From Bacteroidota bacterium (lineage in GTDB: Bacteria; Bacteroidota; Bacteroidia; Flavobacteriales; Weeksellaceae), in the NCBI GenBank assembly GCA_023387375.1, contig JAEWIE010000055.1, positions 36,125-100,124 of the forward strand: a DNA stretch of 64,000 nucleotides. The letters run 5' to 3'. Shown piece by piece: positions 33,368 through 42,899 of this stretch (position 1 is its first letter; each line of letters opens with the position of its first letter). The position numbers and the translations under genes are program-made. Under the pieces are notes generated by a model. It had not been told where the DNA came from. It saw only the letters and a program-made list of their open reading frames with translations, and did no database searches.

Positions 33368-35353
33368 TTAAAGATCTTTTGAATCGATTTGCTTTATTTT
33401 TTTGATTCGTCCCATTTGATCTAAAAGTGGCGCAGACTCGACCACTGCGTTGTAAGGAGAGACACCCCATGCTTTAAAATCATCACTTCCAATGGACTTC
33501 ACAAAATTATATATATTGAGTGTAATTTTCTCTTTGACGGTCAGCAGAGTATCGTTGATATAGGTATTATCGATAATTACATAGCGAAGATCTGGCGGAA
33601 TATTATGAAATCGAAGAGAAGGATGTGCACTTCGTGAAGGAATCATGCCTTGCTCCATTAAATCCGACAAAACACTATCAAAATAATCATTGATTCGGCG
33701 TTCTATCTTGAACCCCAAATAAAAATTCACGCGGTAAATCGTTCCAGCAACAACCTCTTCAACCGCATACTTAAACGTGAAGGGATCTTCCTGGTTGATA
33801 ATATTAAGAAAGAAATAATGATCCGCTCTTTTGGGCTGCTTGCGAAGAATTGAATAAATGATTTTAGATTCAATTTCATCTGCTCGTTTGGCTCTACTAA
33901 GGAAAGCTAAATTGGTTGCATACTTAGGAATCGTTTCATCCAACTTTAAATCCTTAATCACATGAGAATACTCTCCTAGTTTCACAAATTGGACAAACTT
34001 GTTTTTAATTTGTCTACCATTGTACCAAGCATACATTCCTACTCCAATTAAGCCTCCTAAGACCACAGTAAGGAATCCTCCATCGAAAAACTTAATTACA
34101 TTCGCATAGAAGAACCCTAGCTCAATGGAAAGATAAACAGTAGCAAACAATACAACGAAAATCTTGCTCACACCCTTGCGACTTAACCAAAATATCAACA
34201 GAGAAGAAGTCATTAGCATCGTGATCGTAATGGTAAGACCATAGGCCGCCTCCATTTTACTTGATTCTTTAAAGAAAAGCACGACCACAATACACATGAG
34301 TAAAAGTGTCCAATTAATCTTTGGAATGTACATTTGGCCTTTCACACCCGAGGGATATTCAATTTTCTGATTTGGCCAAAAATTAATGGACATGGCTTCC
34401 GAAAACATAGTGAACGAACCTGTGATCACAGCTTGACTTGCAATCACTGCGGCCGCAGTTGCCAGGATAACCCCAGGAAGCACTAGATACGAAGGCATAA
34501 TTCCAAAGAAAGGATTCATGTTTGATTGTGCCACATGCAGATTGTCTAGTATCCACGCTCCTTGCCCTAGGTAATTTAAAATAAGCATGATTTTCACAAA
34601 TACCCAGCTTACTTGAATGTTTTTCTTTCCACAGTGCCCTAGATCCGAATACAAAGCCTCCGCTCCCGTGGTACACAAAAACACAGCACCCATAATCACA
34701 ATTGCACTTGGAGAGTGCGTGATAAGTTGGACGGCGTAGTAGGGATTAAATGCTTTTAGAATTTCAATATGATCAAATAGATGCAGGAGTCCAAACCCAC
34801 CGAGGGCCAAGAACCAAACGACCATAATAGGACCAAAAAATTTCCCAATGAGGCTGGTTCCAAACTGCTGCATTAAAAAAACCACTAATAATATTACACA
34901 AGTAATTAGAACCACCGGCGTGTTTACATTGTATATTTTAAGACCTTCTACGGCAGACATCACCGTAAGCGAGGGGGTTATTACACTGTCGGCCACAAGT
35001 GTAGCAGCACCAATTAAGGCTATTAAATAGAGCCAAGGCTTCTTAATTCTTTTCACAAGAGAATAGAGCGCTAGAATTCCTCCTTCTCCCTTGTTGTCAG
35101 CTCTTAGAGCAATAATCACATATTTGATCGTGGTTTGCAAGGTAAGGGTCCAAATAATACAAGAAAGTGCTCCTTCAATGTATTCGTCTAAAGGAAGGGC
35201 AGCATCGGCAAATTGGAAGGCGTTCACAATGGCCTTCATTACGTACAATGGTGAGGTACCAATATCTCCGAACACGATACCCAGCGAGACGATCACCCCT
35301 ATAAAAGACAACTTCTTTACATCAAATGATTGACGGCTAGCGTTTTGTGACAT
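33368..35353 (-). CDS. kup: KUP system potassium uptake protein
   Basis: Kup is a proton-coupled K+ importer of the inner membrane. The start of the family is IVFGDIGTSPLYVMKAI, with about 12 hydrophobic segments up to residue 450 and a C-terminal cytoplasmic domain of about 200 residues. The length of 661 aa is normal. Monocistronic. Confidence 0.96.
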   Translation of the reverse strand: MSQNASRQSFDVKKLSFIGVIVSLGIVFGDIGTSPLYVMKAIVNAFQFADAALPLDEYIEGALSCIIWTLTLQTTIKYVIIALRADNKGEGGILALYSLVKRIKKPWLYLIALIGAATLVADSVITPSLTVMSAVEGLKIYNVNTPVVLITCVILLVVFLMQQFGTSLIGKFFGPIMVVWFLALGGFGLLHLFDHIEILKAFNPYYAVQLITHSPSAIVIMGAVFLCTTGAEALYSDLGHCGKKNIQVSWVFVKIMLILNYLGQGAWILDNLHVAQSNMNPFFGIMPSYLVLPGVILATAAAVIASQAVITGSFTMFSEAMSINFWPNQKIEYPSGVKGQMYIPKINWTLLLMCIVVVLFFKESSKMEAAYGLTITITMLMTSSLLIFWLSRKGVSKIFVVLFATVYLSIELGFFYANVIKFFDGGFLTVVLGGLIGVGMYAWYNGRQIKNKFVQFVKLGEYSHVIKDLKLDETIPKYATNLAFLSRAKRADEIESKIIYSILRKQPKRADHYFFLNIINQEDPFTFKYAVEEVVAGTIYRVNFYLGFKIERRINDYFDSVLSDLMEQGMIPSRSAHPSLRFHNIPPDLRYVIIDNTYINDTLLTVKEKITLNIYNFVKSIGSDDFKAWGVSPYNAVVESAPLLDQMGRIKKIKQIDSKDL

Positions 35354-35416
35354 TATGAAAAAATTTCAGCAAAGGTAAACTATTTCCGACGGCAAAAAAC
35401 ATTATTGTATAAATGA

Positions 35417-35440
35417 AAAAGCTCTCTTTCGAGAGCTTTT
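35417..35440 (-). terminator. Terminator of pdhB
   Basis: The arms AAAAGCTCTC and GAGAGCTTTT pair perfectly around TTTC. It lies shortly after the pdhB stop. Confidence 0.85.
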
Positions 35441-35447
35441 ATCTATA

Positions 35448-36431
35448 TTATGATTTAATGTACATCGCTTTTTTAAGCTCTTCTTTTACATTCTCTAGTT
35501 TCGGGAACCATTCTGAGAAAAGAGCTGCGGAATAAGGTGCTGGTGCATCCGGAGTCGTAATACGTTTCACCGGAGCATCGAGGTAATCAAATGCTTTTTG
35601 TTGAACCATATAGGTGATTTCGGAAGCAACAGAACCAAACGGCCAAGCTTCTTCCAAAACAACCAAACGATTGGTTTTCTTCACAGAAGCTAAAATCGTA
35701 TCGTAATCTAGTGGACGAACTGTTCTTAGATCAATTACTTCCACTGAAATTCCTTCTTTTGCTAAATCTTCTGCCGCTTGCATTGCAAGTTTCATAATTT
35801 TACCAAAAGAAACGAGAGTTACATCTGTTCCTTCTCTTTTTATGTCCGCCTTCCCAATAGGTAAGTAGTATTCTTCTTCTGGAATCTCCATCTTGTCACC
35901 GTACATCTGTTCGGATTCCATAAAGATCACAGGGTCATTGTCCTGAATTGCTGTTTTCAAGAGTCCCTTTGCATCATAAGGGTTGGAAGGCACCACAACT
36001 TTAAGCCCCGGACAGTTTGCATACCAACTTTCAAAAGCTTGAGAGTGGGTTGCTCCTAATTGGCCAGCAGAAGCGGTAGGCCCTCTAAAAACGATTGGAC
36101 AGTTCCACTGACCCCCGCTCATTTGTCTGATTTTCGCAGCGTTGTTTATAATTTGATCAATTCCCACCAAGGAGAAGTTGAAGGTCATAAATTCCACAAT
36201 CGGACGGTTACCGTTCATTGCAGCCCCTACAGATATACCTGTAAATCCAAGCTCTGCAATAGGCGTATCAATAATTCGTTTCGCGCCGAATTCGTCAAGC
36301 ATTCCTTTAGAAGCTTTGTAAGCTCCGTTGTATTCTGCCACCTCTTCACCCATTAAGTAAATGGATTCATCCTTACGCATTTCTTCGCTCATTGCTTGCG
36401 CAATTACTTCTCTAAAAGTATATTCTGCCAT
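35448..36431 (-). CDS. pdhB: Pyruvate dehydrogenase E1 component subunit beta
   Basis: This is the beta subunit of the alpha2beta2 E1 that uses thiamine diphosphate to decarboxylate pyruvate. It has YLMGEEVAEYNGAYKASKGMLDEFG, ELGFTGISVGAAMNGNRPIVEFMTFNFS, FRGPTASAGQLGATHSQ, and VIDLRTVRPLDYDTI. The length of 327 aa is typical. The neighbouring genes are not pdhA or E2, so the complex is encoded in several loci. Confidence 0.96.
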   Translation of the reverse strand: MAEYTFREVIAQAMSEEMRKDESIYLMGEEVAEYNGAYKASKGMLDEFGAKRIIDTPIAELGFTGISVGAAMNGNRPIVEFMTFNFSLVGIDQIINNAAKIRQMSGGQWNCPIVFRGPTASAGQLGATHSQAFESWYANCPGLKVVVPSNPYDAKGLLKTAIQDNDPVIFMESEQMYGDKMEIPEEEYYLPIGKADIKREGTDVTLVSFGKIMKLAMQAAEDLAKEGISVEVIDLRTVRPLDYDTILASVKKTNRLVVLEEAWPFGSVASEITYMVQQKAFDYLDAPVKRITTPDAPAPYSAALFSEWFPKLENVKEELKKAMYIKS

Positions 36432-36454
36432 GTCTCGTATTGTTTTTCTGCCGA

Positions 36455-36488
36455 CAAATTTAGTGAATTAAATTATATTAATAACCAA
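36455..36488 (-). promoter_or_regulatory. Promoter of pdhB, Bacteroidota type
   Basis: On the minus strand TTGG (36485-36488), 22-bp spacer, TAAATTTG (36455-36462). Transcription starts near 36448, 17 nt before the ATG. Confidence 0.6.
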
Positions 36489-36590
36489 CCCAGCTCCATT
36501 TTGAATAAGCAACCTCCTTTCGCTAGTCAGACCACGCAAGGACTCATGATCGTTTATTTTTACGCCACTCAAATGGGTGTTCAAAAACAA

Positions 36591-36614
36591 ATGCGCTCCT
36601 TTACAAGAGCGCAT
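36591..36614 (-). terminator. Terminator of the DUF2147 gene
   Basis: The arms ATGCGCTC and GAGCGCAT close an 8-nt loop; on the minus strand TTTGTTTTTG follows. Confidence 0.75.
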
Positions 36615-36637
36615 CTATATTAAATTAAGCAGCGGGT

Positions 36638-37057
36638 TTACTTCACCTTGTGCCAAGTTTGTGTTCTACCTATGAGAGAGAATCCAATGTACCCTCTAAC
36701 GTTAAGCTTATCACCCGATCTTGTAATTGTACATTTGTACGTTTTTCCTGATTTAGGGTCTGTAATGGTACCTCCTGTAAATTCAGATCCTGATTTCTTA
36801 AGTCCACGTATAATTTCAAGGCCCACTAGCGGCTTATTTTTTCGGTCGTCACTGCACTTTACGCAATTTTCATTTTCAACCTTGCCCAAAAGCTGTGAAA
36901 TTTTTCCGTAGTACTGTCCGTTTGATTTCTTGTAAATTTCTACGACAGACTTCGCCTCGCCTGTTTCATCGTCGATTGTTTTCCATTTCCCCTCAATTTG
37001 AGCGAATGATAAAGTGGCAAAAAACAGAGCTATAAAAGCAAAAAACATTTTTTTCAT
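36638..37057 (-). CDS. DUF2147 family secreted protein
   Basis: The signal peptide ends at about LSFAQI (residue 20). The domain has EGKWKTIDDETGEAKSVVEIYKKSNGQYYGKISQLL, a CVKC pair, LEIIRGLKKSGSEFTGGTITDPKSGKTYKCTI and LNVRGYIGFSLIGRTQTW, all characteristic of DUF2147, a lipocalin-like periplasmic family of unknown function. 139 aa, monocistronic. Confidence 0.92.
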   Translation of the reverse strand: MKKMFFAFIALFFATLSFAQIEGKWKTIDDETGEAKSVVEIYKKSNGQYYGKISQLLGKVENENCVKCSDDRKNKPLVGLEIIRGLKKSGSEFTGGTITDPKSGKTYKCTITRSGDKLNVRGYIGFSLIGRTQTWHKVK

Positions 37058-37199
37058 GACAATATTAATAATTTGTTAAGGTTTATATTCTTTTGATAAA
37101 AGTAATTAAAAAAAGTTAAACTCCAACTATTTTCTTTTTCACTTCATAAGGTCTTTTGTAGTCGAAATAGAATTCTATCCAATTCTAGGTTTGTTTTCC

Positions 37200-38825
37200 C
37201 TACAGAATTCGTAGTAAGTACATCTTTGAAAGTTTCTGAGCCCTTGTTTTGGAGGAAAGAAACTTTAGATTGAGTCGTGTAATTCGGTAATCATTCTCAG
37301 TTTTCAGCACTTCGTAGGGTCTGTTGAACTCCTCTAAAGACTTCGCATCAATCAAAAGCAGATCTCCAGATCTTAACTCCTTGCTTGCAATACGCTTTGT
37401 ATTTTGCTTCGTATAAAAATCAAATGCCCAGTATTCACTACCCTCCAACATATACACTTTCCTTGAATCGTGCTCACTCTGATTTACATACTTTGCGAGT
37501 GCATAACTCCCCTGGTATTTCGTGAGAACAGGATAAAATTGACCATTTAAATATACATTTAAAGCGATGGCAAAAAACAAAGAACAAAACAAATACTTTC
37601 CAAATAGAGGCTCAATCGAAAAGATTCGAAATAGCAAGATGGCAAAGAGAATCGCCCCTAGAATCCATAAAAATGTATTCTCTATTCCCGTAAACTCGAT
37701 GGATAACCAAGAAACAAGGAGAATCGAAAAGAAGATTACCACAAGTTGTACCGACCACAGAATTCGTATTCTATTGTCTTTGAAATTCAAGGAAAGTCGA
37801 CTCAAATAGGAGGCTGTAAAAATGGCAAGGATCGGAATTAATCCATTTAGGTAATGAGGAAGTTTGAATTTTGAAAAGCTAAAAACAAGCATCACTAGCC
37901 AAAATCCGCCTAAGGTTAGAAATTCCACTCCTTCTTTCTTTCTAAATTTTTCTTTTATCATTTCTCTTGTTCGTTCAAACACCCCAAAGTAAAAGGCAAG
38001 AGAGAAAGGCAAAAACACCCATAATAGCGTATGGAAAAAGAAGATATAATCCGAGTTATTGGGCGCAAATCCATCGCCTGTCATACGAGATACACTTTGA
38101 CCTAATAGGATAAATTCAATACCCTCTCGACCAAACTGATGGTAATATGCATACAAAATGGGACTTAATCCTATGAAAAAAGCCAAGGCACCAAAAATCA
38201 ATTTAACGGTGAAAAAGCGTCTCCATTCTCTACTGTAGAGAAGATAGGCAAATACACAAAATGAAATAATGACTAGGGTCATTAGTCCTTTGGAAGAGAA
38301 CGCAATGGCCGCTCCAAATCCTGCCCATAAATAAGCGCTCAGGGTTTGAGATCGGATTGCGACTAAGAACTGCCAAATTGAAAAAACAACAAAACCTGTG
38401 AGCACCGCATCGGTACGTACATCGTGAGCCGAAAGGATAATACCCTGCGCGGAGAGAAAAATCAGCGCAGCCCAGTGTCCCACTTGGGGAGCGCTATACA
38501 AAAGCTCAGCTAATTTCTTGGTGGAATAAGCTCCTAAGAGCAAGCATAGCAAAGCGGGAATTCTGTATGCAATTTCACTAATCCCAAAAAGCTTCATGGA
38601 AAGTGCAGCCAGCCAAAAATGCATATGAGGCTTGTCCAAATAGGGAAGCTCTCCTTTATAGATATTAAGGAAGTCATTATTAAGCACCATTTTCATTGCC
38701 ATAGAAGCATGCTGCGCAGAATCATTCTGCATCAAGGGTACAAATAGACCTGAAATATACACCAGCCCAAATCCCAAATAGAGAAATGTAAGTTGAGCTT
38801 GGCTAAGTTGAACATTGGACTTCAT
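37200..38825 (-). CDS. ArnT-like glycosyltransferase family 39 membrane protein
   Basis: The protein of 541 aa has about 11-12 transmembrane helices and the GT-C pattern: the first periplasmic loop with two acidic residues in LMQNDSAQHASMAMKMV, then YLDKPHMHFWLAALSMKLFG. It is related to 4-amino-4-deoxy-arabinose transferase ArnT and other enzymes that use polyprenyl-phosphate sugar donors. It is divergent from a GT2 gene (38895) that probably makes such donors. Confidence 0.9.
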   Translation of the reverse strand: MKSNVQLSQAQLTFLYLGFGLVYISGLFVPLMQNDSAQHASMAMKMVLNNDFLNIYKGELPYLDKPHMHFWLAALSMKLFGISEIAYRIPALLCLLLGAYSTKKLAELLYSAPQVGHWAALIFLSAQGIILSAHDVRTDAVLTGFVVFSIWQFLVAIRSQTLSAYLWAGFGAAIAFSSKGLMTLVIISFCVFAYLLYSREWRRFFTVKLIFGALAFFIGLSPILYAYYHQFGREGIEFILLGQSVSRMTGDGFAPNNSDYIFFFHTLLWVFLPFSLAFYFGVFERTREMIKEKFRKKEGVEFLTLGGFWLVMLVFSFSKFKLPHYLNGLIPILAIFTASYLSRLSLNFKDNRIRILWSVQLVVIFFSILLVSWLSIEFTGIENTFLWILGAILFAILLFRIFSIEPLFGKYLFCSLFFAIALNVYLNGQFYPVLTKYQGSYALAKYVNQSEHDSRKVYMLEGSEYWAFDFYTKQNTKRIASKELRSGDLLLIDAKSLEEFNRPYEVLKTENDYRITRLNLKFLSSKTRAQKLSKMYLLRIL

Positions 38826-38844
38826 AGAACTACTAGTTTTTTAG

Positions 38845-38852
38845 TATTTTTG
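38845..38852 (+). promoter_or_regulatory. Possible -7 box of the GT2 operon
   Basis: TATTTTTG lies 43 bp before the GT2 ATG in the 69-bp divergent region. No good -33 box is seen at the right distance. Confidence 0.4.
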
Positions 38853-38894
38853 CGCTTAATTAAGCCCACAAATTTAATCAAACAAAATCAAACC

Positions 38895-39842
38895 ATGAAT
38901 CCAACGCTACTATACTCTATTGTTATTCCCATGTACAACGAAAAGGGCAATGCAGGCATTCTAATTGACAAGATTAGAGAAGCGATGGGTGCATATCGTT
39001 ATGAGCTTATACTTGTCGATGACTTCTCTTCTGACCAAACCGTAAAAGAAATTAAAGACAAGAACGATCCCAATGTGGTTTTGATTGAACTTAGAAAGAA
39101 TTATGGCCAGAGTTCTGCAATGATGGCCGGATTTGATTTTGCCTCTGGAGATTACATAATTACTCTCGATGGAGATTTACAAAACGACCCAAGTGATATT
39201 CCAGCAATGATTGAACTCTTAGAAAGCGGTGATTACGATCTTGTGGTTGGAAAAAGACAGAAAAGAAAAGATTCGTCCCTACGCACAATTCCTTCAAAAA
39301 TCGCAAATTTCATTATTAAAAACACCACAAAGCTTGCGATTTCAGACCAGGGTTGCGCTTTAAAAATTTTCACCAAAGATACGGCGAAAGAACTAAATTT
39401 ATATGGTGAAAACCATCGTTTTATTAGTTTGATGGCACACCTTAACGGTGCAAAAATTGCAGAAATGCCCGTCAAGCATCATCCGCGAATTCATGGTGAA
39501 TCTAAGTACGGGTTCAACCGGACTTTCAAAGTAATTAACGATTTACTCTTAGTTCTTTTCAATCAAAAGTATCTTTCCAAACCCATCTATCTTTTTGGGA
39601 ATATTGGACTTCTTGCCTTTACCCTCGGAATGCTAATTAACATTTATCTTGTAATTCTTAAAATTCTAGGGAATGAGATCGGAACACGGCCACTACTCAT
39701 ATTAGGAGTTCTCCTTGTGTTTATTGGAATCCAGTTCTTCACCACCGGAATTGTGGTCGATATGCTAATGAAGACTTATTACGAATCGCAAAAAAAGCGT
39801 CCCTTTAACATTCGTAAAATCACGCAGTTTGAGGGCCATTAA
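38895..39842 (+). CDS. Glycosyltransferase family 2 (polyprenyl-phosphate sugar synthase type)
   Basis: The GT-A domain starts YSIVIPMYNEKGNAGILIDKI and has LVDDFSSDQT and the DxD-like TLDGDLQNDPSD. The C-terminus has two transmembrane segments (about residues 230-300), as in GtrB/DPM1-like enzymes that transfer sugar to undecaprenyl phosphate. The start is the ATG at 38895 (315 aa); the frame is open from 38793, but there it overlaps the GT39 gene. Its product may serve the GT39 enzyme next door. Confidence 0.93.
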   Translation: MNPTLLYSIVIPMYNEKGNAGILIDKIREAMGAYRYELILVDDFSSDQTVKEIKDKNDPNVVLIELRKNYGQSSAMMAGFDFASGDYIITLDGDLQNDPSDIPAMIELLESGDYDLVVGKRQKRKDSSLRTIPSKIANFIIKNTTKLAISDQGCALKIFTKDTAKELNLYGENHRFISLMAHLNGAKIAEMPVKHHPRIHGESKYGFNRTFKVINDLLLVLFNQKYLSKPIYLFGNIGLLAFTLGMLINIYLVILKILGNEIGTRPLLILGVLLVFIGIQFFTTGIVVDMLMKTYYESQKKRPFNIRKITQFEGH

Positions 39843-40686
39843 AATCAATAAAAAGCTAAGCACAGCCTTAAAGTTGATTTTAAGCCTTGGCTTACTCCTA
39901 CTCGTGCTCAGGAAAATCCCTTTGCATGAACTGCTTTCTCTGTGGTCCCAAATTGACTATCCCTATCTTTTCTTGGGGGCCGTATTGTTTTTAGCCTCGC
40001 AAATAGTATCAGCCAAACGCCTTGAATATTACTTTAATGCCAGTGGTTTTCCCCTGTCATTTAGAAGTAATCTTGAGCTCTATTTCCTAGGCATGTTCTA
40101 TAATTTTTTTATTCCTGGGGGAATTGGGGGAGATGCCTACAAAATATATCTTATTAACAAAAAATTCCAATGGAATCTGAAAAAACTCACCTTGAGCGTT
40201 TTAAACGATCGTATTAGTGGCCTCGTTGCCCTTTTGGGACTTGGCATTTTTATTACCCTACTACTGTTCAAATCGTATTGGGTTTTGCTTCTGCTATTAC
40301 TACTTATGGGGCTTTCTAGTTACTACTTTATTCTAAAGAAATTCTTTCCATCCTTTCAATCTTTGTTCGCAAAAGGACTGCTTTTTTCGCTTGGTATTCA
40401 AGCCTTGCAGGCTATTAGTTTTGTACTACTACTTAAAAGTCTAGGAGTCACAACTAATTTCTTACCCTATGCGCTTCTTTTTCTAGCGAGTTCTGTGCTT
40501 AGTTTGATTTCCTTTGCGGGCATTGGAATACGTGAGATGCTTTTTCTAAAAGCTTCGGCTTATTTTCATTTGGATGCCACTCAAAGTGTCTCAGCATCCT
40601 TATTATTTACGGTAGTCACCGCTTTTTTCGCCTTAATTGGAATCGTTTTTCAACTAAGAAGCTTAAATTTGAAAACCAACACTTAG
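39829..40686 (+). CDS. Lysylphosphatidylglycerol synthase-like (UPF0104) membrane protein
   Basis: This 285-aa protein with 7-8 hydrophobic segments has YFLGMFYNFFIPGGIGGDAYKIYLINK, the family signature for flippase-like UPF0104 proteins. It overlaps the GT2 gene by 14 bp and is followed by pssA after 2 bp; all three are likely one transcript. It is a second copy of the family in this window (other at 24773). A role in moving polyprenyl-linked sugar or lipid is inference. Confidence 0.87.
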   Translation: MRAIKINKKLSTALKLILSLGLLLLVLRKIPLHELLSLWSQIDYPYLFLGAVLFLASQIVSAKRLEYYFNASGFPLSFRSNLELYFLGMFYNFFIPGGIGGDAYKIYLINKKFQWNLKKLTLSVLNDRISGLVALLGLGIFITLLLFKSYWVLLLLLLLMGLSSYYFILKKFFPSFQSLFAKGLLFSLGIQALQAISFVLLLKSLGVTTNFLPYALLFLASSVLSLISFAGIGIREMLFLKASAYFHLDATQSVSASLLFTVVTAFFALIGIVFQLRSLNLKTNT

Positions 40687-40688
40687 AT

Positions 40689-41399
40689 ATGAATTTTCTC
40701 AAAAATAATTTAGCCAATGGCTTTACCTTAGCCAATCTATTCTCAGGTTGTATTGGAATTGCCTTCTTGTTTAAAGGTCAATACGAGATTACAGCAATCT
40801 GCATCCTCTTTTCTTTGATTTTTGATTTTTTTGATGGCTTTGTCGCAAGGCTGCTAAAAGCGAATTCTGAATTAGGTATTCAACTTGATTCACTTGCAGA
40901 CATGGTAAGCTTTGGGTTTTTACCCGGTGTTGCCATGTACAAATTATTGGAGGGCTATACCCTTACCCTGGGAAATAGCTTTGTTTTCGAGCTTTCCTAT
41001 TTGGGGTATTTCATCACCTTAATGTCTTGCTTACGGCTTGCCATATTCAATTTGGACGATTCCCAAAGCTATCATTTTGTTGGCTTAAACACGCCTACGA
41101 ACACCCTTTTAATATTTGGACTTTATTATAGTTTACAAACGCAAAATTCTTTTCTTGATATAGTGAACGTGCCATGGATTTTGATCCTCCTCACTGCCCT
41201 TAGTTCCTATTTGCTTATAAGTCCAATCAAAATGTTTGCTTTAAAATTTAAATCTCTTACCCTAGCAGACAACTTGCCGAAACTGATTCTTCTATTAGGA
41301 AGCATTGTCCTACTTTTGATTTTTAAAACAGTAGGTATTCCACTTATTGTGATTTACTATATCCTCCTATCTCTAGCTTTTCAGAAAAGCATGAATTAG
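40689..41399 (+). CDS. pssA: CDP-alcohol phosphatidyltransferase, phosphatidylserine synthase
   Basis: It catalyses CDP-diacylglycerol plus serine to phosphatidylserine, which leads to phosphatidylethanolamine. The catalytic motif is complete: DGFVAR, then 8 residues, G-x3-D-x3-D in GIQLDSLAD. About 6-8 membrane helices in 236 aa. The gap after the flippase-like gene is 2 bp. Confidence 0.93.
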   Translation: MNFLKNNLANGFTLANLFSGCIGIAFLFKGQYEITAICILFSLIFDFFDGFVARLLKANSELGIQLDSLADMVSFGFLPGVAMYKLLEGYTLTLGNSFVFELSYLGYFITLMSCLRLAIFNLDDSQSYHFVGLNTPTNTLLIFGLYYSLQTQNSFLDIVNVPWILILLTALSSYLLISPIKMFALKFKSLTLADNLPKLILLLGSIVLLLIFKTVGIPLIVIYYILLSLAFQKSMN

Positions 41400-41427
41400 G
41401 CATTTTCTTCTCCTTAATAAACAATTT

Positions 41428-42192
41428 ATGAATCTAAAACTACATAAACCACTTTGCATCTTTGATCTTGAAACCACTGGACTCAAAGTCAGTACAGACA
41501 GGATTGTGGAAATATGCATCTTAAAAGTAAACCCTGATGGATCGCGAGAATCAAAAACTTGGCTTGTCAACCCCCAAATGTCCATTCCTAAAGAAGCCAC
41601 CGAGGTACATGGTATCTCAGATGAAATGGTAAAAGATTCCCCAACCTTCAAAGAACTCGCACCTGCGATTGCAGAGATGATCTCTGGATCCGATCTTGGA
41701 GGTTTTAATTCGAATCGTTTTGATGTCCCTCTTTTAATGGAGGAGCTATTAAGGTGTGGAATGGACGTCGATCTAACTAAAATGAGGCTCGTGGATGCGC
41801 AAACGATTTACCATAAAATGGAACCCCGCAACCTAGCGGCTGCCTATAAATTTTACTGTGGGAAAGATTTGGAGAATGCGCACTCTGCTGAGGCGGACAC
41901 TCTTGCCACTTTTGAAATCCTAGATGCGCAAGTCGCTAAATACGATGAACTTTCTAATGAAATTGCACAAATAAGTGAGTTCTCAACATACAATAAGTTT
42001 GCAGACTTTGCTGGATTTATTGCATACGACGAGGATAAGCAGGAGATTTTTACATTTGGCAAATACAAAGGACAGCGAGTTAAAGAAGTATTCCAGCGAG
42101 ATATCGGATATTATGGTTGGATTCAAAATGCGGATTTTCCACTGCATACCAAAAAGACGTTAACCGCAATTCAATTAAGAGCAAAATTCTAA
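41428..42192 (+). CDS. DnaQ-like 3'-5' exonuclease
   Basis: The exonuclease motifs are visible: Exo I FDLETTGL near residue 11, Exo II FNSNRFDVPLL and Exo III with the HSAEADTLAT. The protein is 254 aa; the last 60 residues (TFGKYKGQRVKEVFQRDIGYYGWI) form a DUF3820-like tail found in similar Bacteroidota proteins. It may be a proofreading subunit or a separate nuclease. Confidence 0.9.
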   Translation: MNLKLHKPLCIFDLETTGLKVSTDRIVEICILKVNPDGSRESKTWLVNPQMSIPKEATEVHGISDEMVKDSPTFKELAPAIAEMISGSDLGGFNSNRFDVPLLMEELLRCGMDVDLTKMRLVDAQTIYHKMEPRNLAAAYKFYCGKDLENAHSAEADTLATFEILDAQVAKYDELSNEIAQISEFSTYNKFADFAGFIAYDEDKQEIFTFGKYKGQRVKEVFQRDIGYYGWIQNADFPLHTKKTLTAIQLRAKF

Positions 42193-42203
42193 AACCCATT
42201 GAA

Positions 42204-42809
42204 ATGAAAATAATCTGTGTTGGAAGAAACTACAAAAGTCACGCACAAGAACTTGGGAACGAAGTACCTTCACAGCCCGTCTTATTCCTTAAACCCGACA
42301 CTGCCCTATTAAAAGGCAAGGAATTTTACATTCCCGAATTTTCGCAGGATATTCATTATGAATTAGAAGTGGTTGTGAAAATCTCCAAAGTAGGTAAGTA
42401 CATTCAAAAAGAAAACGCTCATAAGCATTATCAAGAAATAGGACTTGGAATTGATTTTACAGCTAGGGATCTTCAAAATCAGTTGAAAGCCAAGGGTCTA
42501 CCTTGGGAAATCTCCAAAGGATTCGACGGCTCTGCCGTCGTCAGCAGCTTCTATAAAAAAGAGAACTACTCGCTTTCAGATTTAAATTTTTCACTTATGA
42601 AAAATGGACAGCAAGTTCAAAAGGGAAATACAAGCTCAATGCTTTTTGGAATCGATGAAATTATTGCCTATGCCTCCAAGTTTTTCACGCTACGAGTCGG
42701 TGACTTACTATTCACAGGGACGCCTGAGGGAGTAGGACGCGTCACAGAAAACGACTATTTGGAAGCATTTATTGAATCCGAAAAGATTATAGACTTAAGA
42801 ATTCACTAA
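42204..42809 (+). CDS. Fumarylacetoacetate hydrolase family protein
   Basis: FAH-fold proteins cleave or isomerise acylpyruvate-like substrates with a divalent metal. MKIICVGRNYKSHAQELGNEVPSQPVLFLKPDTALL opens the domain; the metal-binding Glu are in HYELEVVVKI, with DFTARDLQ and LLFTGTPEGVGRV. The start is ATG at 42204 (201 aa), 11 bp after the exonuclease stop; upstream frame overlaps that gene. Confidence 0.93.
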   Translation: MKIICVGRNYKSHAQELGNEVPSQPVLFLKPDTALLKGKEFYIPEFSQDIHYELEVVVKISKVGKYIQKENAHKHYQEIGLGIDFTARDLQNQLKAKGLPWEISKGFDGSAVVSSFYKKENYSLSDLNFSLMKNGQQVQKGNTSSMLFGIDEIIAYASKFFTLRVGDLLFTGTPEGVGRVTENDYLEAFIESEKIIDLRIH

Positions 42810-42845
42810 AAAAACGCCTGTTTTTTTTGTCGTTATTATAAAAAT

Positions 42846-42876
42846 AGAATGCCTGCAACTGAGTTGCAGGCATTCT
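42846..42876. terminator. Bidirectional terminator between FAH and DUF3467 genes
   Basis: The arms AGAATGCCTGCAAC and GTTGCAGGCATTCT pair over 14 bp around TGA. It serves the convergent FAH and DUF3467 genes. Confidence 0.9.
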
Positions 42877-42899
42877 AAGTTTTAGAACAAGTAAAAGTC

